This document shows positions 27,023 through 36,570 of a stretch of 64,000 nucleotides of DNA, piece after piece. Position 1 is the stretch's first letter. Each line of letters begins with the position of its first letter. This DNA is from Streptomyces changanensis (GTDB taxonomy: Bacteria; Actinomycetota; Actinomycetes; Streptomycetales; Streptomycetaceae): positions 558,001-622,000 of the forward strand of contig NZ_CP102332.1 in NCBI RefSeq assembly GCF_024600715.1, in the 5' to 3' direction. Under the pieces are notes generated by a model. The model was not told the DNA's origin and ran no database searches. It saw only the letters and a program-made list of their open reading frames with translations. A program made the position numbers and the translations under genes.

Positions 27023-27859
27023 TCATGCGACTGCACGGATGCGGGCGGACCGCTCCCTGCGAAGGGCCCTCGCCCTGGCCCGGCCGGTGGCGGTGTACCA
27101 CTGGACCGCGAGGGTGACGGCGAGGGCCACCTCGACCAGGTCGCCGCCGTAGTACATGAGCTGCGCCCCGGTGCGCAGGTCCGCCAGGGCGTAGGCGGTA
27201 CCGGGCGGCGGGGCGGCGTACAGGCTCTTGGCGAGCACCGCGTGGGCGCCGCCGGCGGCCAGCAGCGTGCCGCCGCGCAGGGCGAGGCCCCAGGGGCGGC
27301 GTACCGGTTCGAGCCGGCAGACGGCCAGCGTGAACAGCATCCCGGCCGCCAGGACGTGGACGTGCACGAGGACGTGCGGCAGCGTCTCGCGCTGGGTGGT
27401 GGCGAACAGGTCCGTGCGGTAGAGCACCCACAGTCCGCCGACGTCCAGGAGGGCCGTCGCCGGGGGGAGGAGCAGCAGGCCGGCCGGCCCCGAGTGGAGC
27501 AGGGCGAGCAGGCGGCGCCGGGCCGGGCCCGGCGGCAGGACGCGCAGGGCGAGCGTGAAGGGACGGGCGAGGACGAACAGCAGCGGGGCCGCCATCCCGA
27601 CGACCAGGTGCTGGGTCATGTGGGCCGTGAACGGACCGCCCGGCAGGCCGCCCACGGCCGCCCACGCGAGGGCGGCGCCGCCGCAGGCGAACCACGCGTC
27701 CCGCGCCCGAGGCCAGGCATCCCCGCGGCGCCGCAACCGGGCGGCGGCCCACAGGTACGCGACGGTGGCCAGCACCGCGGCGGCGGCCGTCAGCTGCTCC
27801 GCGAGGCCGGGGCCGGCGTGGACGGCGACCGGACCGGTGTGGCCGTGCAGCGGCGTCAC
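27023..27859 (-). CDS. CtaG-type cytochrome c oxidase assembly protein
   Basis: A 278-residue caa3-type CtaG membrane protein with about seven helices, implicated in copper insertion during oxidase assembly. Readable family parts: [25 protein letters not shown] (His-rich metal-binding region), [31 protein letters not shown], and late [14 protein letters not shown]. The start GTG overlaps the DUF2243 stop (GTGA). It precedes ctaD by 142 bases on the same strand, supporting a joint role in oxidase biogenesis. Confidence 0.9.
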   Translation of the reverse strand: MTPLHGHTGPVAVHAGPGLAEQLTAAAAVLATVAYLWAAARLRRRGDAWPRARDAWFACGGAALAWAAVGGLPGGPFTAHMTQHLVVGMAAPLLFVLARPFTLALRVLPPGPARRRLLALLHSGPAGLLLLPPATALLDVGGLWVLYRTDLFATTQRETLPHVLVHVHVLAAGMLFTLAVCRLEPVRRPWGLALRGGTLLAAGGAHAVLAKSLYAAPPPGTAYALADLRTGAQLMYYGGDLVEVALAVTLAVQWYTATGRARARALRRERSARIRAVA

Positions 27860-28395
27860 GCGCCCCCTCCCCTACGGTCCGCGCCGCCGTCCGCGCCGCC
27901 GTCCGGGTGACGGTCGAGACGGTGGTCGAGGCGGCGGGCGCGGAGGGCGAGGCCGGCGCCGACCAGGAGCAGGAGCAGGCCGCCGAGGTTCCAGGCCCAG
28001 TCGTAGGGGGCGGTGTCCACGCCGTAGCGGATCTGGTGCACGCGCAGCACCTTGTGGTCCACGATCCCGTCGAACAGTTGGAATCCGCCCAGGCCGAGGA
28101 AGAACCCGGACCAGGCGTACGGGCGGGCCAGCGCGCCGCGGCGGCGCAGGTCGGCGAGGAGGAAGAAGCCCGCGACGAGGGCGAGCAGTTCCGCCGTGTG
28201 GAGCAGTCCGTCGGAGAGCAGGCCGATCCGGGGCGTGGAGCGGTCGTAGAAGTGGTGCCAGGCCAGGATCTGGTGGAAGACGATCTCGTCCACGGCCGCC
28301 ATGACGGCCGCTCCGACGACCGCGCAGACGGCCGTCGACGCGCGGGGCCGCGGGGGCTCCCGGCGGGTGGCGGGGGAAGGGACCTGCCGGCTCAT
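27856..28395 (-). CDS. DUF2243 membrane protein
   Basis: A 179-residue, four-helix membrane protein matching DUF2243: AVDEIVFHQILAWHHFYDR and LLSDGLLHTAELLALVAGFFLL, then GFQLFDGIVDHKVLRVHQIRYGV. Several conserved His residues face the same side and could bind metal or heme. It often travels with CtaG, as here (overlapping reading frames). Role unproven; probably respiratory-chain assembly. The C-terminal tail is a [15 protein letters not shown] repeat. Confidence 0.85.
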   Translation of the reverse strand: MSRQVPSPATRREPPRPRASTAVCAVVGAAVMAAVDEIVFHQILAWHHFYDRSTPRIGLLSDGLLHTAELLALVAGFFLLADLRRRGALARPYAWSGFFLGLGGFQLFDGIVDHKVLRVHQIRYGVDTAPYDWAWNLGGLLLLLVGAGLALRARRLDHRLDRHPDGGADGGADRRGGGA

Positions 28396-28677
28396 GGAGC
28401 CTGCCTTTCTGTCTGCCCGGTGGGGCGCGCCGGACGGGCGGGGAGGGGCGTGTGCCCCGGGGCATGTACCCGGCCGGGAACCGTTCGAGCGGTGGCCGTG
28501 CGCGGCCGTGCCCGGGGCGGTCGCCGGCCCGGGTGTGCGGCCGTCCGGGTGGCACGCGGCGGCCCGCCGGGGCGCACGGCACGCGGGTGGCTAGGGATCG
28601 TCATGCCCCGGCGTCTGTGCTGTTCCGCCGGCGCGTTTCGGGGTACCCAGCCGTGAACCCCCGACGAGGAGGCGTGG
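28396..28677 (+). promoter_or_regulatory. Divergent promoter region, with a SigB-like promoter for the ferritin-like gene
   Basis: On the plus strand GTTC (28622-28625), 15 bases, GGGTAC (28641-28646) resembles the Streptomyces SigB-type promoter (G-N-N-T, 14-16 bases, GGGTAY). Transcription from it would start about 25 bases before ATG 28678. No gene is seen in the rest of the region. Confidence 0.45.
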
Positions 28678-29877
28678 ATGACGTTCAATCCCCTGCAACA
28701 GCGTGGTATCCCGCTGGACCGCCAGCTGCGGAACTGGCGGGAGCTGAACGTGAGCCCCATCGACCCCGACCACTGCGACCCGTACACGCGGTGCCGCATC
28801 ATCACGATGAACGGGATCGAGGTCGAGGCGATCCTCTTCAGCCACCAGCTGGCGCGCAACACCGTCGACCCGGAGGTCAAGCGCCAGTTGGCGCGGACCC
28901 GCTACATCGAGGCGCAGCAGCAGAAGGTGGTGAACTGGCTCCTGCCCGGTGTGTCGTCGGTGCTGGAGACGACCATCGCGTACGAGCAGGTCGCCGTGGA
29001 CCTCACCGCGTGGGTGGCCCGGATGGAGCCGGACCCGTACCTGAAGCAGGCGTACCAGTTCGGTGTCCTGGAGGACTTCGACCACCTGTACCGGTACGCG
29101 AACCTGTACGAGATGATCGAGCACCGCAAGGCCGAGTCGATCGTCGACGGCCTCACCGAGGTCATCCCGGGCCGGCCGACGAAGTACCACCACCGCCACC
29201 CGTTCGACAACGTGCGCGACCCCTACGACCGAGAGGCCACCAGCCCGCTGTCGAAGCTGCACGCCCTGACGATCCTGTCGGCCGAGCAGCAGACGATGAA
29301 CTTCTACATGAACACCGGCCCCACCTACATGGAGCCCATCGCCCGCCAGCTGTACCAGGAGATCGGGCTCATCGAGGAGGAGCACGTCACGCACTACGAG
29401 TCCCTGGTGGACCCGGGCGAGACGTGGTGGGAGCAGCTGGTCAACCACGAGTACAACGAGTGCTACCTGTACTACTCGTTCATGGAGCAGGAGAGCGACC
29501 CGAAGGTCAAGGCCATCTGGGAGCTGCACCTCAACATGGAGCTGGAGCACCTGCACCTGGCGTGCGACCTGATGCGCCGCCACGACGGGCGCGACCCGGA
29601 GTCGGTGCTGGCGCCGGAGCTGCCGAACGTCCTGACGTTCGAACCGAACAAGGCGTACCTGCGCGAGCTGCTCGACACCCAGATGGACCTGACGACGCTG
29701 GGCGCCGGCTACGTCCGGGAGGCGCACGAGCGGTTCGAGCAGATGCAGGCGGGGATCCACGGCGGCGAGGAGCCGCCGAGCGAGCGGGTCATCACGCAGC
29801 ACGACGAGATGTTCGGTCGTGAGTACCGCGTCCAGACGGAGGGCGAGCACCCCGACCCCGCGATGCGCGAGAAGTAG
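28678..29877 (+). CDS. Ferritin-like-fold protein of unknown role
   Basis: A 399-residue soluble protein, largely helical and rich in Glu/His/Tyr. Paired metal-ligand-like motifs: VEAILFSHQLAR, TTIAYEQVAVDL, LEDFDHLYRYANLYEMIEHRKAE, LIEEEHVTHYESLV and NMELEHLHLACDLM. The Glu-x2-His spacing in successive helices suggests a ferritin-like di-metal centre. I do not know a characterised homologue. GAGGAGG precedes ATG 28678. It is followed after 9 bases by a hemerythrin gene, and a SigB-like promoter lies upstream, suggesting an oxygen, iron or stress role (inference). Confidence 0.75.
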   Translation: MTFNPLQQRGIPLDRQLRNWRELNVSPIDPDHCDPYTRCRIITMNGIEVEAILFSHQLARNTVDPEVKRQLARTRYIEAQQQKVVNWLLPGVSSVLETTIAYEQVAVDLTAWVARMEPDPYLKQAYQFGVLEDFDHLYRYANLYEMIEHRKAESIVDGLTEVIPGRPTKYHHRHPFDNVRDPYDREATSPLSKLHALTILSAEQQTMNFYMNTGPTYMEPIARQLYQEIGLIEEEHVTHYESLVDPGETWWEQLVNHEYNECYLYYSFMEQESDPKVKAIWELHLNMELEHLHLACDLMRRHDGRDPESVLAPELPNVLTFEPNKAYLRELLDTQMDLTTLGAGYVREAHERFEQMQAGIHGGEEPPSERVITQHDEMFGREYRVQTEGEHPDPAMREK

Positions 29878-29886
29878 GAGGCCGGC

Positions 29887-30492
29887 ATGGACCGGATCGA
29901 GACCCCGCACGCCGGGGACGACCACGCCGTCGACGACGACGTGGTGTCCCTGCTGATGCGGCAGCACGGGGACATCCGCAACCTCTTCGACGAGGTCGAG
30001 CGGACCGACGGCGACGAGCGGCGCGACGCGTTCCGCCGGCTGGTGCGCCTCCTCGCGGTGCACGAGACCGCGGAGGAGGAGGTCGTGCACCCCTTCGCGC
30101 GCCGCAACCTCCCGGGCGGCGAGGAGGTCGTGGAGGACCGGCTCGCCGAGGAGCGGGCGGCCAAGGAGACGCTGTCCGCGCTGGACGACATGGACACCGA
30201 CGACCCGAAGTTCCTGCCGCGGCTCCTGGAACTGCGCCGCGACGTGCAGGAGCACGCGCGGTCGGAGGAGCGGTACGAGTTCACGCACATCCGGCGCGGC
30301 GCGGACGCGGCGGCGCTGGCCTCCATGGCGAAGGGGGTCAAGGCCGCGGAGGCCATGGCGCCCACCCGGCCGCACCCGGGGGTGCAGTCGGCCGCGGCGA
30401 ATATGGCGCTCGGCCCGGTCGCCGCGGTGATGGACCGGACGAGGGACGCGGTGCGCGCGGCCATGGGCAAGGACGGCGGCAAGCAGGGCTGA
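29887..30492 (+). CDS. Hemerythrin-domain protein
   Basis: A 201-residue protein with a hemerythrin HHE-type four-helix region (about 18-140). Candidate iron ligands: MRQHGDIRNLFDEVE, LLAVHETAEEEVVHPFA, and later DVQEHARSEERYEFTHI. The C-terminal 55 residues (MAKGVKAAEAMAPTRPHPGVQS...) are a family tail common in actinomycetes. It could bind oxygen or nitric oxide via a di-iron site. AGGAGG precedes ATG 29887; coupled to the ferritin-like gene. Confidence 0.9.
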   Translation: MDRIETPHAGDDHAVDDDVVSLLMRQHGDIRNLFDEVERTDGDERRDAFRRLVRLLAVHETAEEEVVHPFARRNLPGGEEVVEDRLAEERAAKETLSALDDMDTDDPKFLPRLLELRRDVQEHARSEERYEFTHIRRGADAAALASMAKGVKAAEAMAPTRPHPGVQSAAANMALGPVAAVMDRTRDAVRAAMGKDGGKQG

Positions 30493-30557
30493 CCCGCCGG
30501 ACGCCTCGGGCGGACGTCGTGCGCGAACCTCGGGCGGACGCCGTACGCGAAGAGGGC

Positions 30558-30598
30558 GCCGGTCCGTGGCGGAACCCCGGGTTCCGCCACGGACCGGC
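30558..30598. terminator. Strong hairpin terminator between convergent genes
   Basis: A perfect 19-bp stem (30558-30576 with 30580-30598) with a 3-base loop. It lies between the hemerythrin gene and the SPW gene and can serve both. Just upstream CCTCGGGCGGACG occurs twice (about 30502 and 30526), a partial tandem repeat. Confidence 0.8.
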
Positions 30599-30650
30599 GT
30601 CCTTGGCGTGCACCGGTCCGTGGCCGCCGCGCGTGGGGCGGCCGGCCGGC

Positions 30651-31157
30651 TCAGTGCTCCCGCTGCTGGTCCGGCTCGGGGTCGTCCCCGACCGCCGGGC
30701 GGTACAGCAGGAGGGAGACGACGGACAGGACGACCAGGACCGTCCCGGCCGCCACGTCGAAGACGTGCGCGCCGTCGGCGAAGACGACGGTGTCCTGCAG
30801 GGCCAGCAGCCAGGGCGAGCCGATCAGCCAGGCGCCGGCCGCCAGCATCGCCAGGTCGGACCAGCGGCCGAGGTGCCACCGGAGACGGGCCATCGCCACG
30901 AAGACGACGACCATGCCGACCGCCAGCTCGTTGCGGTGGGCGTCCTTGGCGGTGTCGGGTTCGCCGGCCACCCAGGGGGCGACGAACAGGGCGATCGCGA
31001 CGAGCCCCATCAGCAGGCTGATGATCTGGTCGCGCTGCCCTTCCCGCAGTATCCGGCGGGCGGCCGGCGCCGAGGGCTGCCGGCCTCCCGCGGCCGAAGC
31101 CGGCGTCGGCGTCCGCGTCGACGTCGCCGCCACCGTTGCTGCCGCTTTGCGTTCCAT
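30651..31157 (-). CDS. SPW-repeat membrane protein
   Basis: A 168-residue protein. A Ala/Thr/Pro-rich N-terminus (about 1-45) precedes four hydrophobic helices: IISLLMGLVAIALFVAPWVAG, LAVGMVVVFVAMARL, LAMLAAGAWLIGSPWLLAL and AAGTVLVVLSVVSLLLY. The SPWLL and APW elements mark SPW-repeat proteins, function unknown. On the minus strand upstream, GTTT, 14 bases, GGGCTA resembles a SigB-type promoter, weakly. Start ATG 31157; the open frame continues to 31799 but reads as non-coding Arg/Pro-rich sequence. Confidence 0.8.
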   Translation of the reverse strand: MERKAAATVAATSTRTPTPASAAGGRQPSAPAARRILREGQRDQIISLLMGLVAIALFVAPWVAGEPDTAKDAHRNELAVGMVVVFVAMARLRWHLGRWSDLAMLAAGAWLIGSPWLLALQDTVVFADGAHVFDVAAGTVLVVLSVVSLLLYRPAVGDDPEPDQQREH

Positions 31158-31234
31158 GCCGCACCGGGTAGCCCTTCCCGCGGCGGGGAAACACCCCTCC
31201 CCGCCGGGGCCCTGCCGGGCGGCCCCGGGCCCGC

Positions 31235-31972
31235 TCAGGCGGCCCGGTGGCGTCCGGCGCGGGACCCGGCGTAGGCGGCCTGCCGCAGCGGGCCCAGGCG
31301 GGCGCTCGGGCGGAGTCCCGGGGCGGTGTGCCGGTAGGGGTCGTAGCCGGGGGACGTGCCCGTCCAGGGCAGGCGCGGGGTGAGGACGAGGACGCCGACC
31401 GGCCGCCACGGCTGGCCGCGCGCGGCGACGCACAGGTCGAGGACCACGTCGGTGCGGAGCAGGTGCCGTCGCAGGGCCGGCAGCCCGCCGCGCACCGCGT
31501 GGTGCGGATCGCGGGGCACGGCGGCCAGCCAGCAGGTGCGGGGGCCGACCCGGTAGGCGGTGAGCGTCCCGTACGGCCCGGCCAGCGGACGGCGGCGTGG
31601 GAGGGGGACGTGACGCAGCAGCCGCCCGCCGCCGCTGGTGGTGAGCAGCAGGTCCCACGGCCGTCCCGGGCCGCCCGCGTCCTCCACGCGCAGCGCCAGG
31701 CCGAAGCCGTCGGGGAGGGCCTGCGGCAGGCCGAGCGCGCGCGACCAGCGGGCGGTCACCTCGTACGTGCCCGGGTCGTCGAGGAGCGGCACGCCCCACG
31801 CGCGGTGGGGCGAGCCGGGGACCGTCAGGACGGCGGAGCAGACGAGGCCGTCCGGGTGCAGCGCGGGGGCGCGCCGCAGCCGTGCGAGGTTCCGGGCCGC
31901 GGCCTGCGCGAGCCGGAGCGACGCCGCCGCCGCGGCGTCCCTGGCGGCCGGGGGTGCGGGGAGTCGTCGCAC
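31235..31972 (-). CDS. Unassigned conserved protein, catalase-like-fold resemblance
   Basis: A 245-residue basic protein. The core reads ARLRRAPALHPDGLVCSAVLTVPG, TARWSRALGLPQALPDGFGLALRV, DLLLTTSGGGRLLRHVPLPRR and RPVGVLVLTPRLPW. The order HPDG, then WSR, then D-G-x-G-L-A-L-R-V faintly recalls small catalase-fold proteins, though no heme-ligand Tyr motif is certain. In Streptomyces, similar sequences are often labelled phosphodiesterase without evidence. Start: GTG 31972 chosen because GAGGGGG lies 6 bases upstream; GTG 31996 is the alternative. No function assigned. Confidence 0.6.
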   Translation of the reverse strand: MRRLPAPPAARDAAAAASLRLAQAAARNLARLRRAPALHPDGLVCSAVLTVPGSPHRAWGVPLLDDPGTYEVTARWSRALGLPQALPDGFGLALRVEDAGGPGRPWDLLLTTSGGGRLLRHVPLPRRRPLAGPYGTLTAYRVGPRTCWLAAVPRDPHHAVRGGLPALRRHLLRTDVVLDLCVAARGQPWRPVGVLVLTPRLPWTGTSPGYDPYRHTAPGLRPSARLGPLRQAAYAGSRAGRHRAA

Positions 31973-32237
31973 GCGCCGCCCCCTCACCGGCCGCACTCCG
32001 CGCCGCGGGGCGGCGGACGGTCGGGCGCCGGCCCGCCGCGGTGCGGCGGTCCGGCGTCCGGGCCGCGCCCGGGCCGGAGCGCGGCGTGGCGCCGTCCGGG
32101 GCCGGTGCCGACGCTTCCCTCGGCCGGTGTCGTGACGACGGGTCCGGCGGGGCCGGCGGGGAGCCCCTGCCGGCGTGCTCGTTGCCTCATGGCGCCACGG
32201 GTACCCGGCCCGGCCCCGGACAGGCCGCCGGGCCGCG

Positions 32238-34271
32238 TCAGCCGGTGTGGACCTCCAGGGCGGCGCGTACGGCCGACTCCAGGGCGCCCTCGATCCAGGC
32301 GGGCTTCACGGAGGTGTGGTCCCCGGCGAAGTGCAGGGGGCCCTCCGGCTCGGGGATGGCGGGGAGGAGCTCCGTGTGCTGGCCGGGCAGCAGGACGGAC
32401 GCCTCGCCGTACGCGTACGGGTCGCGCAGCCAGCTCTGGGTGCGGCCGGCGCCGGTGTAGAAGACCTCGACGCGCTGTCCGTAGACCTGCTGCAGTCCGC
32501 CGAGGGCGTGCGGGTAGCGGGCCTCGTCGGGCAGGGAGTCCCAGCGCAGGGCGTCGTCGGCCCAGCTGTACGAGGCCAGGACCACGCCGCCGTCACTGCC
32601 GGGAACGGGGTGGGAGGGGTTGAACATGAACCGGTTGGCGTTGTCCGACACCGACCCGCCGCCGATCACCCCGGCCGCCTCGGGCTGGTCGCGGGCGGCG
32701 TGCCGGTTGGCGGCGTAGTGCACCCGCTGCGCCGGGGTGAGGTACCCGCGGGGCACGGAGGGGTGGGCGCCGAGGAGGCTGCCGTCGGTGGCGGCGCCGC
32801 CCGTGCGGTACGCGTCGTACAGCCCGGGGTCGATGCGGTCGAGTTCGCGCTTCCAGTCGGCCTCGGTGAACTCCCACCAGCGGCGGCTGAACTCCAGCAG
32901 GACCTTGGTGGCGCAGTCGTAGTGGAGTTCGGCGACGGCGCGGCGCTTGGTGTACGACATCGGCGGGGCGACCTGCACGTGCCGCAGACCGGAGAAGGGG
33001 ACCGTGACGACGGCCGCGTCGGCGGTGAACTGCCGGCGGGTCGGGGGGCCGTCGCGGCCCTCGGAGACCGTGTCCACCCACACGCGGGGGCCGCCGGGTC
33101 GGACGTGGTGGAGGTCGCCGGCGGGCCGGTCGGGGTGGAGGTACTCGATGCGCGTCACCCGGCGGTCGAAGCGCACGCTGTCGCGGACGAGCCGCAGCAG
33201 GGCGTCGGGCAGGACTGCGGTGCCTCCGGCCAGCTCCCAGAACGTGGTGTCGGGGCTGATGAGCGAGGAGCCGGTGAAGCTGTGGAGGAAGGAGAGGGGC
33301 AGCCGGGAGGTGAGGTTCTCCAGGGTGCCGATGAGGTCGACGGTGCGTTCGTCGAGGCCGGCGTGCTCGGTGAGGAAGCGGAACATGGACCAGTCGCCGA
33401 AGCGCTGGATGACCCGCGCCCATCCCTGCACCCGCTCCGGGAGCGGCTTGTCGACGCGCTTGCCGTCCGGGCCGACGGTGCTGAACTCGTCGCGCACCGG
33501 GTCCAGCACGCCGCGCAGGATGGCGCCCGCGGGCGTGTCCCAGTACGCCTGCGGCACGCCGAACGAGCGGTTGACGCGGCGGGGGGCGCGGGCGTAGTCG
33601 GCGCGGCGCACGCGGACGCCGTTGACGTGGATCCAGGTGCGGTTGGCCGGGCGGCCGTCCCCGTCGACGTCCACGTAGTGGAACCGCCGCTTCGCCAGCT
33701 CCAGCCGGTCGATGAGGTCCATGACGAGCGGGTGGCTGCCGGGGATGCGCATGGCGCCCGCCTCGGCGTACTGGCGGGGGTCGGCGAACGGCTGCTCCGC
33801 CCCCTCGTGGCCACCGGTGCGGAACGTCTTGATGCGCCCGCCGGCGCGGTTGCCGTTGGCCTCCAGGAGCGTCACGTCGTGCCCGGCGCGCAGCAGCAGC
33901 CAGGCCGCGACCAGTCCGGCCGGACCGGCGCCGATGACGAGGACCTTCCGGCCCGTGCCGGAGCGGCGCCGGGGCAGGCCGTCGCGCAGGACGCGCTGGT
34001 AGTGGGGCACCAGGGGCCGGTCCTGTTCGTCCACGACGAGCAGCGCGCGGGCCACGGCCAGGCAGCGGTCGAAGTCCGCGCCGCGTGCGGCGGGGGGCCG
34101 GGCCGCGGGAGCCGGCGGCGCGGCCGGGCCGGCCTGGGTGAGCGCCGACGCGGGTCCGGCGGCGGTGGCGGCGAGGGGCGCCGCCGCGGCGACGGCCCCG
34201 GCCACCGTGGTGAACCGGCGCCGCGACAGGGAGGCGTCGGACGGGCGCCCCTGGAGTTGATCTTCAGTCAT
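32238..34271 (-). CDS. Tat-exported flavin L-amino-acid oxidase
   Basis: A 677-residue FAD-dependent amine oxidase. The Tat signal [10 protein letters not shown] lies at residues 16-25, followed by an Ala-rich hydrophobic stretch. The FAD-binding motif [15 protein letters not shown] is at about 112-126, with [16 protein letters not shown] and EAGAMRIP following; [23 protein letters not shown] near the C-terminus completes the flavin site. This arrangement fits secreted L-amino-acid oxidases, including Streptomyces L-glutamate oxidase; substrate is not determined. Oxidation releases ammonia, 2-oxo acid and hydrogen peroxide outside the cell. ATG 34271; no obvious operon partner. Confidence 0.9.
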   Translation of the reverse strand: MTEDQLQGRPSDASLSRRRFTTVAGAVAAAAPLAATAAGPASALTQAGPAAPPAPAARPPAARGADFDRCLAVARALLVVDEQDRPLVPHYQRVLRDGLPRRRSGTGRKVLVIGAGPAGLVAAWLLLRAGHDVTLLEANGNRAGGRIKTFRTGGHEGAEQPFADPRQYAEAGAMRIPGSHPLVMDLIDRLELAKRRFHYVDVDGDGRPANRTWIHVNGVRVRRADYARAPRRVNRSFGVPQAYWDTPAGAILRGVLDPVRDEFSTVGPDGKRVDKPLPERVQGWARVIQRFGDWSMFRFLTEHAGLDERTVDLIGTLENLTSRLPLSFLHSFTGSSLISPDTTFWELAGGTAVLPDALLRLVRDSVRFDRRVTRIEYLHPDRPAGDLHHVRPGGPRVWVDTVSEGRDGPPTRRQFTADAAVVTVPFSGLRHVQVAPPMSYTKRRAVAELHYDCATKVLLEFSRRWWEFTEADWKRELDRIDPGLYDAYRTGGAATDGSLLGAHPSVPRGYLTPAQRVHYAANRHAARDQPEAAGVIGGGSVSDNANRFMFNPSHPVPGSDGGVVLASYSWADDALRWDSLPDEARYPHALGGLQQVYGQRVEVFYTGAGRTQSWLRDPYAYGEASVLLPGQHTELLPAIPEPEGPLHFAGDHTSVKPAWIEGALESAVRAALEVHTG

Positions 34272-34355
34272 GCGCCCTTCCTAGTGGTTCCGCGCGCCGG
34301 GACACGGAGCCATGCGTGGGCATCATCCTGATAGGGGAACGCCACGGCGCAGGGT

Positions 34356-34382
34356 TGACTCCCTTTCCGGGGGCGGGAGTCA
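34356..34382 (-). terminator. Weak hairpin at the channel gene stop
   Basis: TGACTCCC (34356-34363) pairs with GGGAGTCA (34375-34382) around an 11-base loop; the right arm includes the stop codon of the channel gene. No U run follows, so this is a weak terminator call. Confidence 0.4.
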
Positions 34383-36383
34383 GTCCGCGGCGAGCACGAT
34401 GACCTCGTCGTGCGCGGTCCACCGCCGCACCGCCGTCTTGGCGGGGTTGACGCGCACCCCGTGGTCGTCGCCCGTCCGCCGGTCCGGGGCGCTGCGGTAC
34501 CCGACGGCGCATTCGCCGCGCCGCCGGGCCGACTCGACGACCGTGGCGAAGGCGGTCTCGCACCCCGGGCGGACGTAGTGCCCGGCGGGCCGCAGGTGGA
34601 GGCCGTTGCCGTCCGGGGAGAACAACTCCTCGAACACACCGGCCAGATGCCGGTTCTGCGAGATCTGCGACATCAGCAGTCCGACCAGCTTCCCGCTCAC
34701 GATGAAGTCGGAGCCGGCGCTGACGGGGGCGAGCACCCGGTTGCGGTCGTCGGTCATCTCCGTCACCACGGGGATCTCCCGGCCCGACGCCCGCTCGATG
34801 GCGCGCAGGAGCAGCAGCGTGACGAGCGTGCGGTCGTCAGGTTCGTCGTGACCGGGCCGGTGGTCGGGGCCGAGCACGATGACGCTGTCGTAGGAGGCGG
34901 CGTCGACGCCGTCCAGCGTCTCGGGCCTGGTCGGGTCCCCCCGGCGGAGGAGGACCGCGAGGGACGGGGCGGCCTCGGCCGCGGCCGACCGGACGGCCGC
35001 GGCGGTCGGCTTCCCGCCGTCCGCGACGACGTCGAGGACGGAACCGGGCGGGGTGTAGCGGGCGAGCTGGGTGACGATGCGGGTGGCGCGGCGGTTCCAC
35101 CCCAGGAGCAGGATCCGCTCGGGACGGGCGGTGACCGGGGGCCGGTCGACGATGACCGCCGGGTCGACGGCCGCGCACACGTCGGACAGGACGGTGGTGT
35201 CGTCGTCCTCGGCGATGACGACGAGCCGGTCGCCGGGGCCGAGCACCGTGTCGGGCGACGGGTTGAGCGCGAGGGCCCCGCCGTCCCGGACGAGGCCGAC
35301 GACGCAGGACGAGGCGTGGGCGAGCAGCGTCTCCCCGAACGGGCGGCCGAGCAGGGCCGGTTCGTCGACCGTGTAGAACTCGACCCCCTCGAAGTCGAGC
35401 AGCTCCTGGTGCACCAGGGACAGGCCCGGCTGGCGCGCGGCCCGCGCGACGAGCCGGGCGGTGATGTCGTCGATCTCCAGCACCGCCGCGTCCGGCCCCG
35501 CCGCGAGCGTCGCGGCCAGCCGGTAGCGGTCGTCGCGGACCGCGGCGACGACGCGCACCCCGCTGTCGTCGCCCACCGCCGCGCGCAGCGCGAGCAGCGT
35601 CTTGACGACCTCCCCGTCCTCTGACGGACTGTCACGCGGCAGCACGATCACGGAGTCGGCGGTCGCCGGGCCCACGCGGGTCAGGTCGTCGGGGTCGGTG
35701 AGGCGACCGCTGCGGCAGATCAGCCGGGTCCGCCCGGTCGGGCCGACCTTGGCGTCGAGGGCGTCCTGCATCTCCGTCTTGCCGCGGTCGGCGAGGACCG
35801 CCACGGCGGCACGCCGCTGGTTGGCGTTGGCCCTGACCAGTTCGGAGACGACGGTGAACACCTGCTCCGACCAGCCCAGTACGACCGCGTGCCGCCGCTC
35901 CAGCACCGGGGAGCGCCCCCTGCGCAGGGCCAGCAGCCGTTCGCTGATCCCGGTCGTGATCAGGCTGACCAGGGTCGAGACGTACAGCAGGGTGACGAGG
36001 GCGAGCAGCACCGACAGCGCGATGCGCGGTGCGGGTCCGACCTCGCCGCCCAGCCGGAGCGTCTGGCCGGTGCTCCGCCACACCTCCGCGAGCTTCCCCG
36101 ACAGCGAGGCGGGTGCCCGGCCGTCCGTCCACACCAGCACGGCGCTCACCGGGAGGACCACGCTCAGGCAGGCGACGACGAGCCAGCCGACCAGGACGTA
36201 CGTCCCTCCGGCGAGCGTGTTGTCGAACCAGTAGACCGCGCGCTGCGCCCACGGCCACCGTCCCCCCGATCCCGCCGGCGCTCCTCCGCCCTCCTCCACC
36301 GCGGCGCCGCGCGCACCGCCCCCGTGCCGGTGGCCCGCCACCGGTTCCGACCGACCACCGGATCCGTCACTCGTCTTCTGCAC
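34380..36383 (-). CDS. CASTOR/POLLUX-like ion channel with tandem RCK-type domains
   Basis: A 667-residue membrane protein. The first 45 residues are Gly/Ser-rich. Two membrane helices (TYVLVGWLVVACLSVVLPVSAVLV; IALSVLLALVTLLYVSTLVSLI) are separated by a loop that replaces the usual pore helix (SLSGKLAEVWRSTGQTLRLGGEVG). Then two Rossmann/RCK-like modules: HAVVLGWSEQVFTVVSELV (about 160-400) and RILLLGWNRRATRIVTQLA (about 410-600). This layout matches bacterial relatives of plant CASTOR and POLLUX cation channels. It should be regulated by nucleotide or calcium, inferred from the family. ATG 36383; divergent from the GlsB gene. Confidence 0.85.
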   Translation of the reverse strand: MQKTSDGSGGRSEPVAGHRHGGGARGAAVEEGGGAPAGSGGRWPWAQRAVYWFDNTLAGGTYVLVGWLVVACLSVVLPVSAVLVWTDGRAPASLSGKLAEVWRSTGQTLRLGGEVGPAPRIALSVLLALVTLLYVSTLVSLITTGISERLLALRRGRSPVLERRHAVVLGWSEQVFTVVSELVRANANQRRAAVAVLADRGKTEMQDALDAKVGPTGRTRLICRSGRLTDPDDLTRVGPATADSVIVLPRDSPSEDGEVVKTLLALRAAVGDDSGVRVVAAVRDDRYRLAATLAAGPDAAVLEIDDITARLVARAARQPGLSLVHQELLDFEGVEFYTVDEPALLGRPFGETLLAHASSCVVGLVRDGGALALNPSPDTVLGPGDRLVVIAEDDDTTVLSDVCAAVDPAVIVDRPPVTARPERILLLGWNRRATRIVTQLARYTPPGSVLDVVADGGKPTAAAVRSAAAEAAPSLAVLLRRGDPTRPETLDGVDAASYDSVIVLGPDHRPGHDEPDDRTLVTLLLLRAIERASGREIPVVTEMTDDRNRVLAPVSAGSDFIVSGKLVGLLMSQISQNRHLAGVFEELFSPDGNGLHLRPAGHYVRPGCETAFATVVESARRRGECAVGYRSAPDRRTGDDHGVRVNPAKTAVRRWTAHDEVIVLAAD

Positions 36384-36570
36384 ACCAGCAGCGTGGTCCC
36401 CCGCCCCGCCCGCTGATCGCCGGAAGGCCGGGATTCATCCCTTCGAGCCACGGCCCCGCGCCGCGCCGCGACCCCGGGACGGCACCGCGGAGAACGCGAC
36501 GCATACGGCGGCGTCCGGCGGGCACGCGGAGTACTACCCGAAGGTCGGGCAAGCAACGTTAGGAGTCGTC

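Noticed and set aside
28591..31194. Open reading frame of 867 codons on the minus strand
   Set aside because: Opposite to the ferritin-like and hemerythrin genes, which have ribosome sites and motif-bearing proteins; the reverse frame is Arg/Val/His/Leu-rich without motifs.
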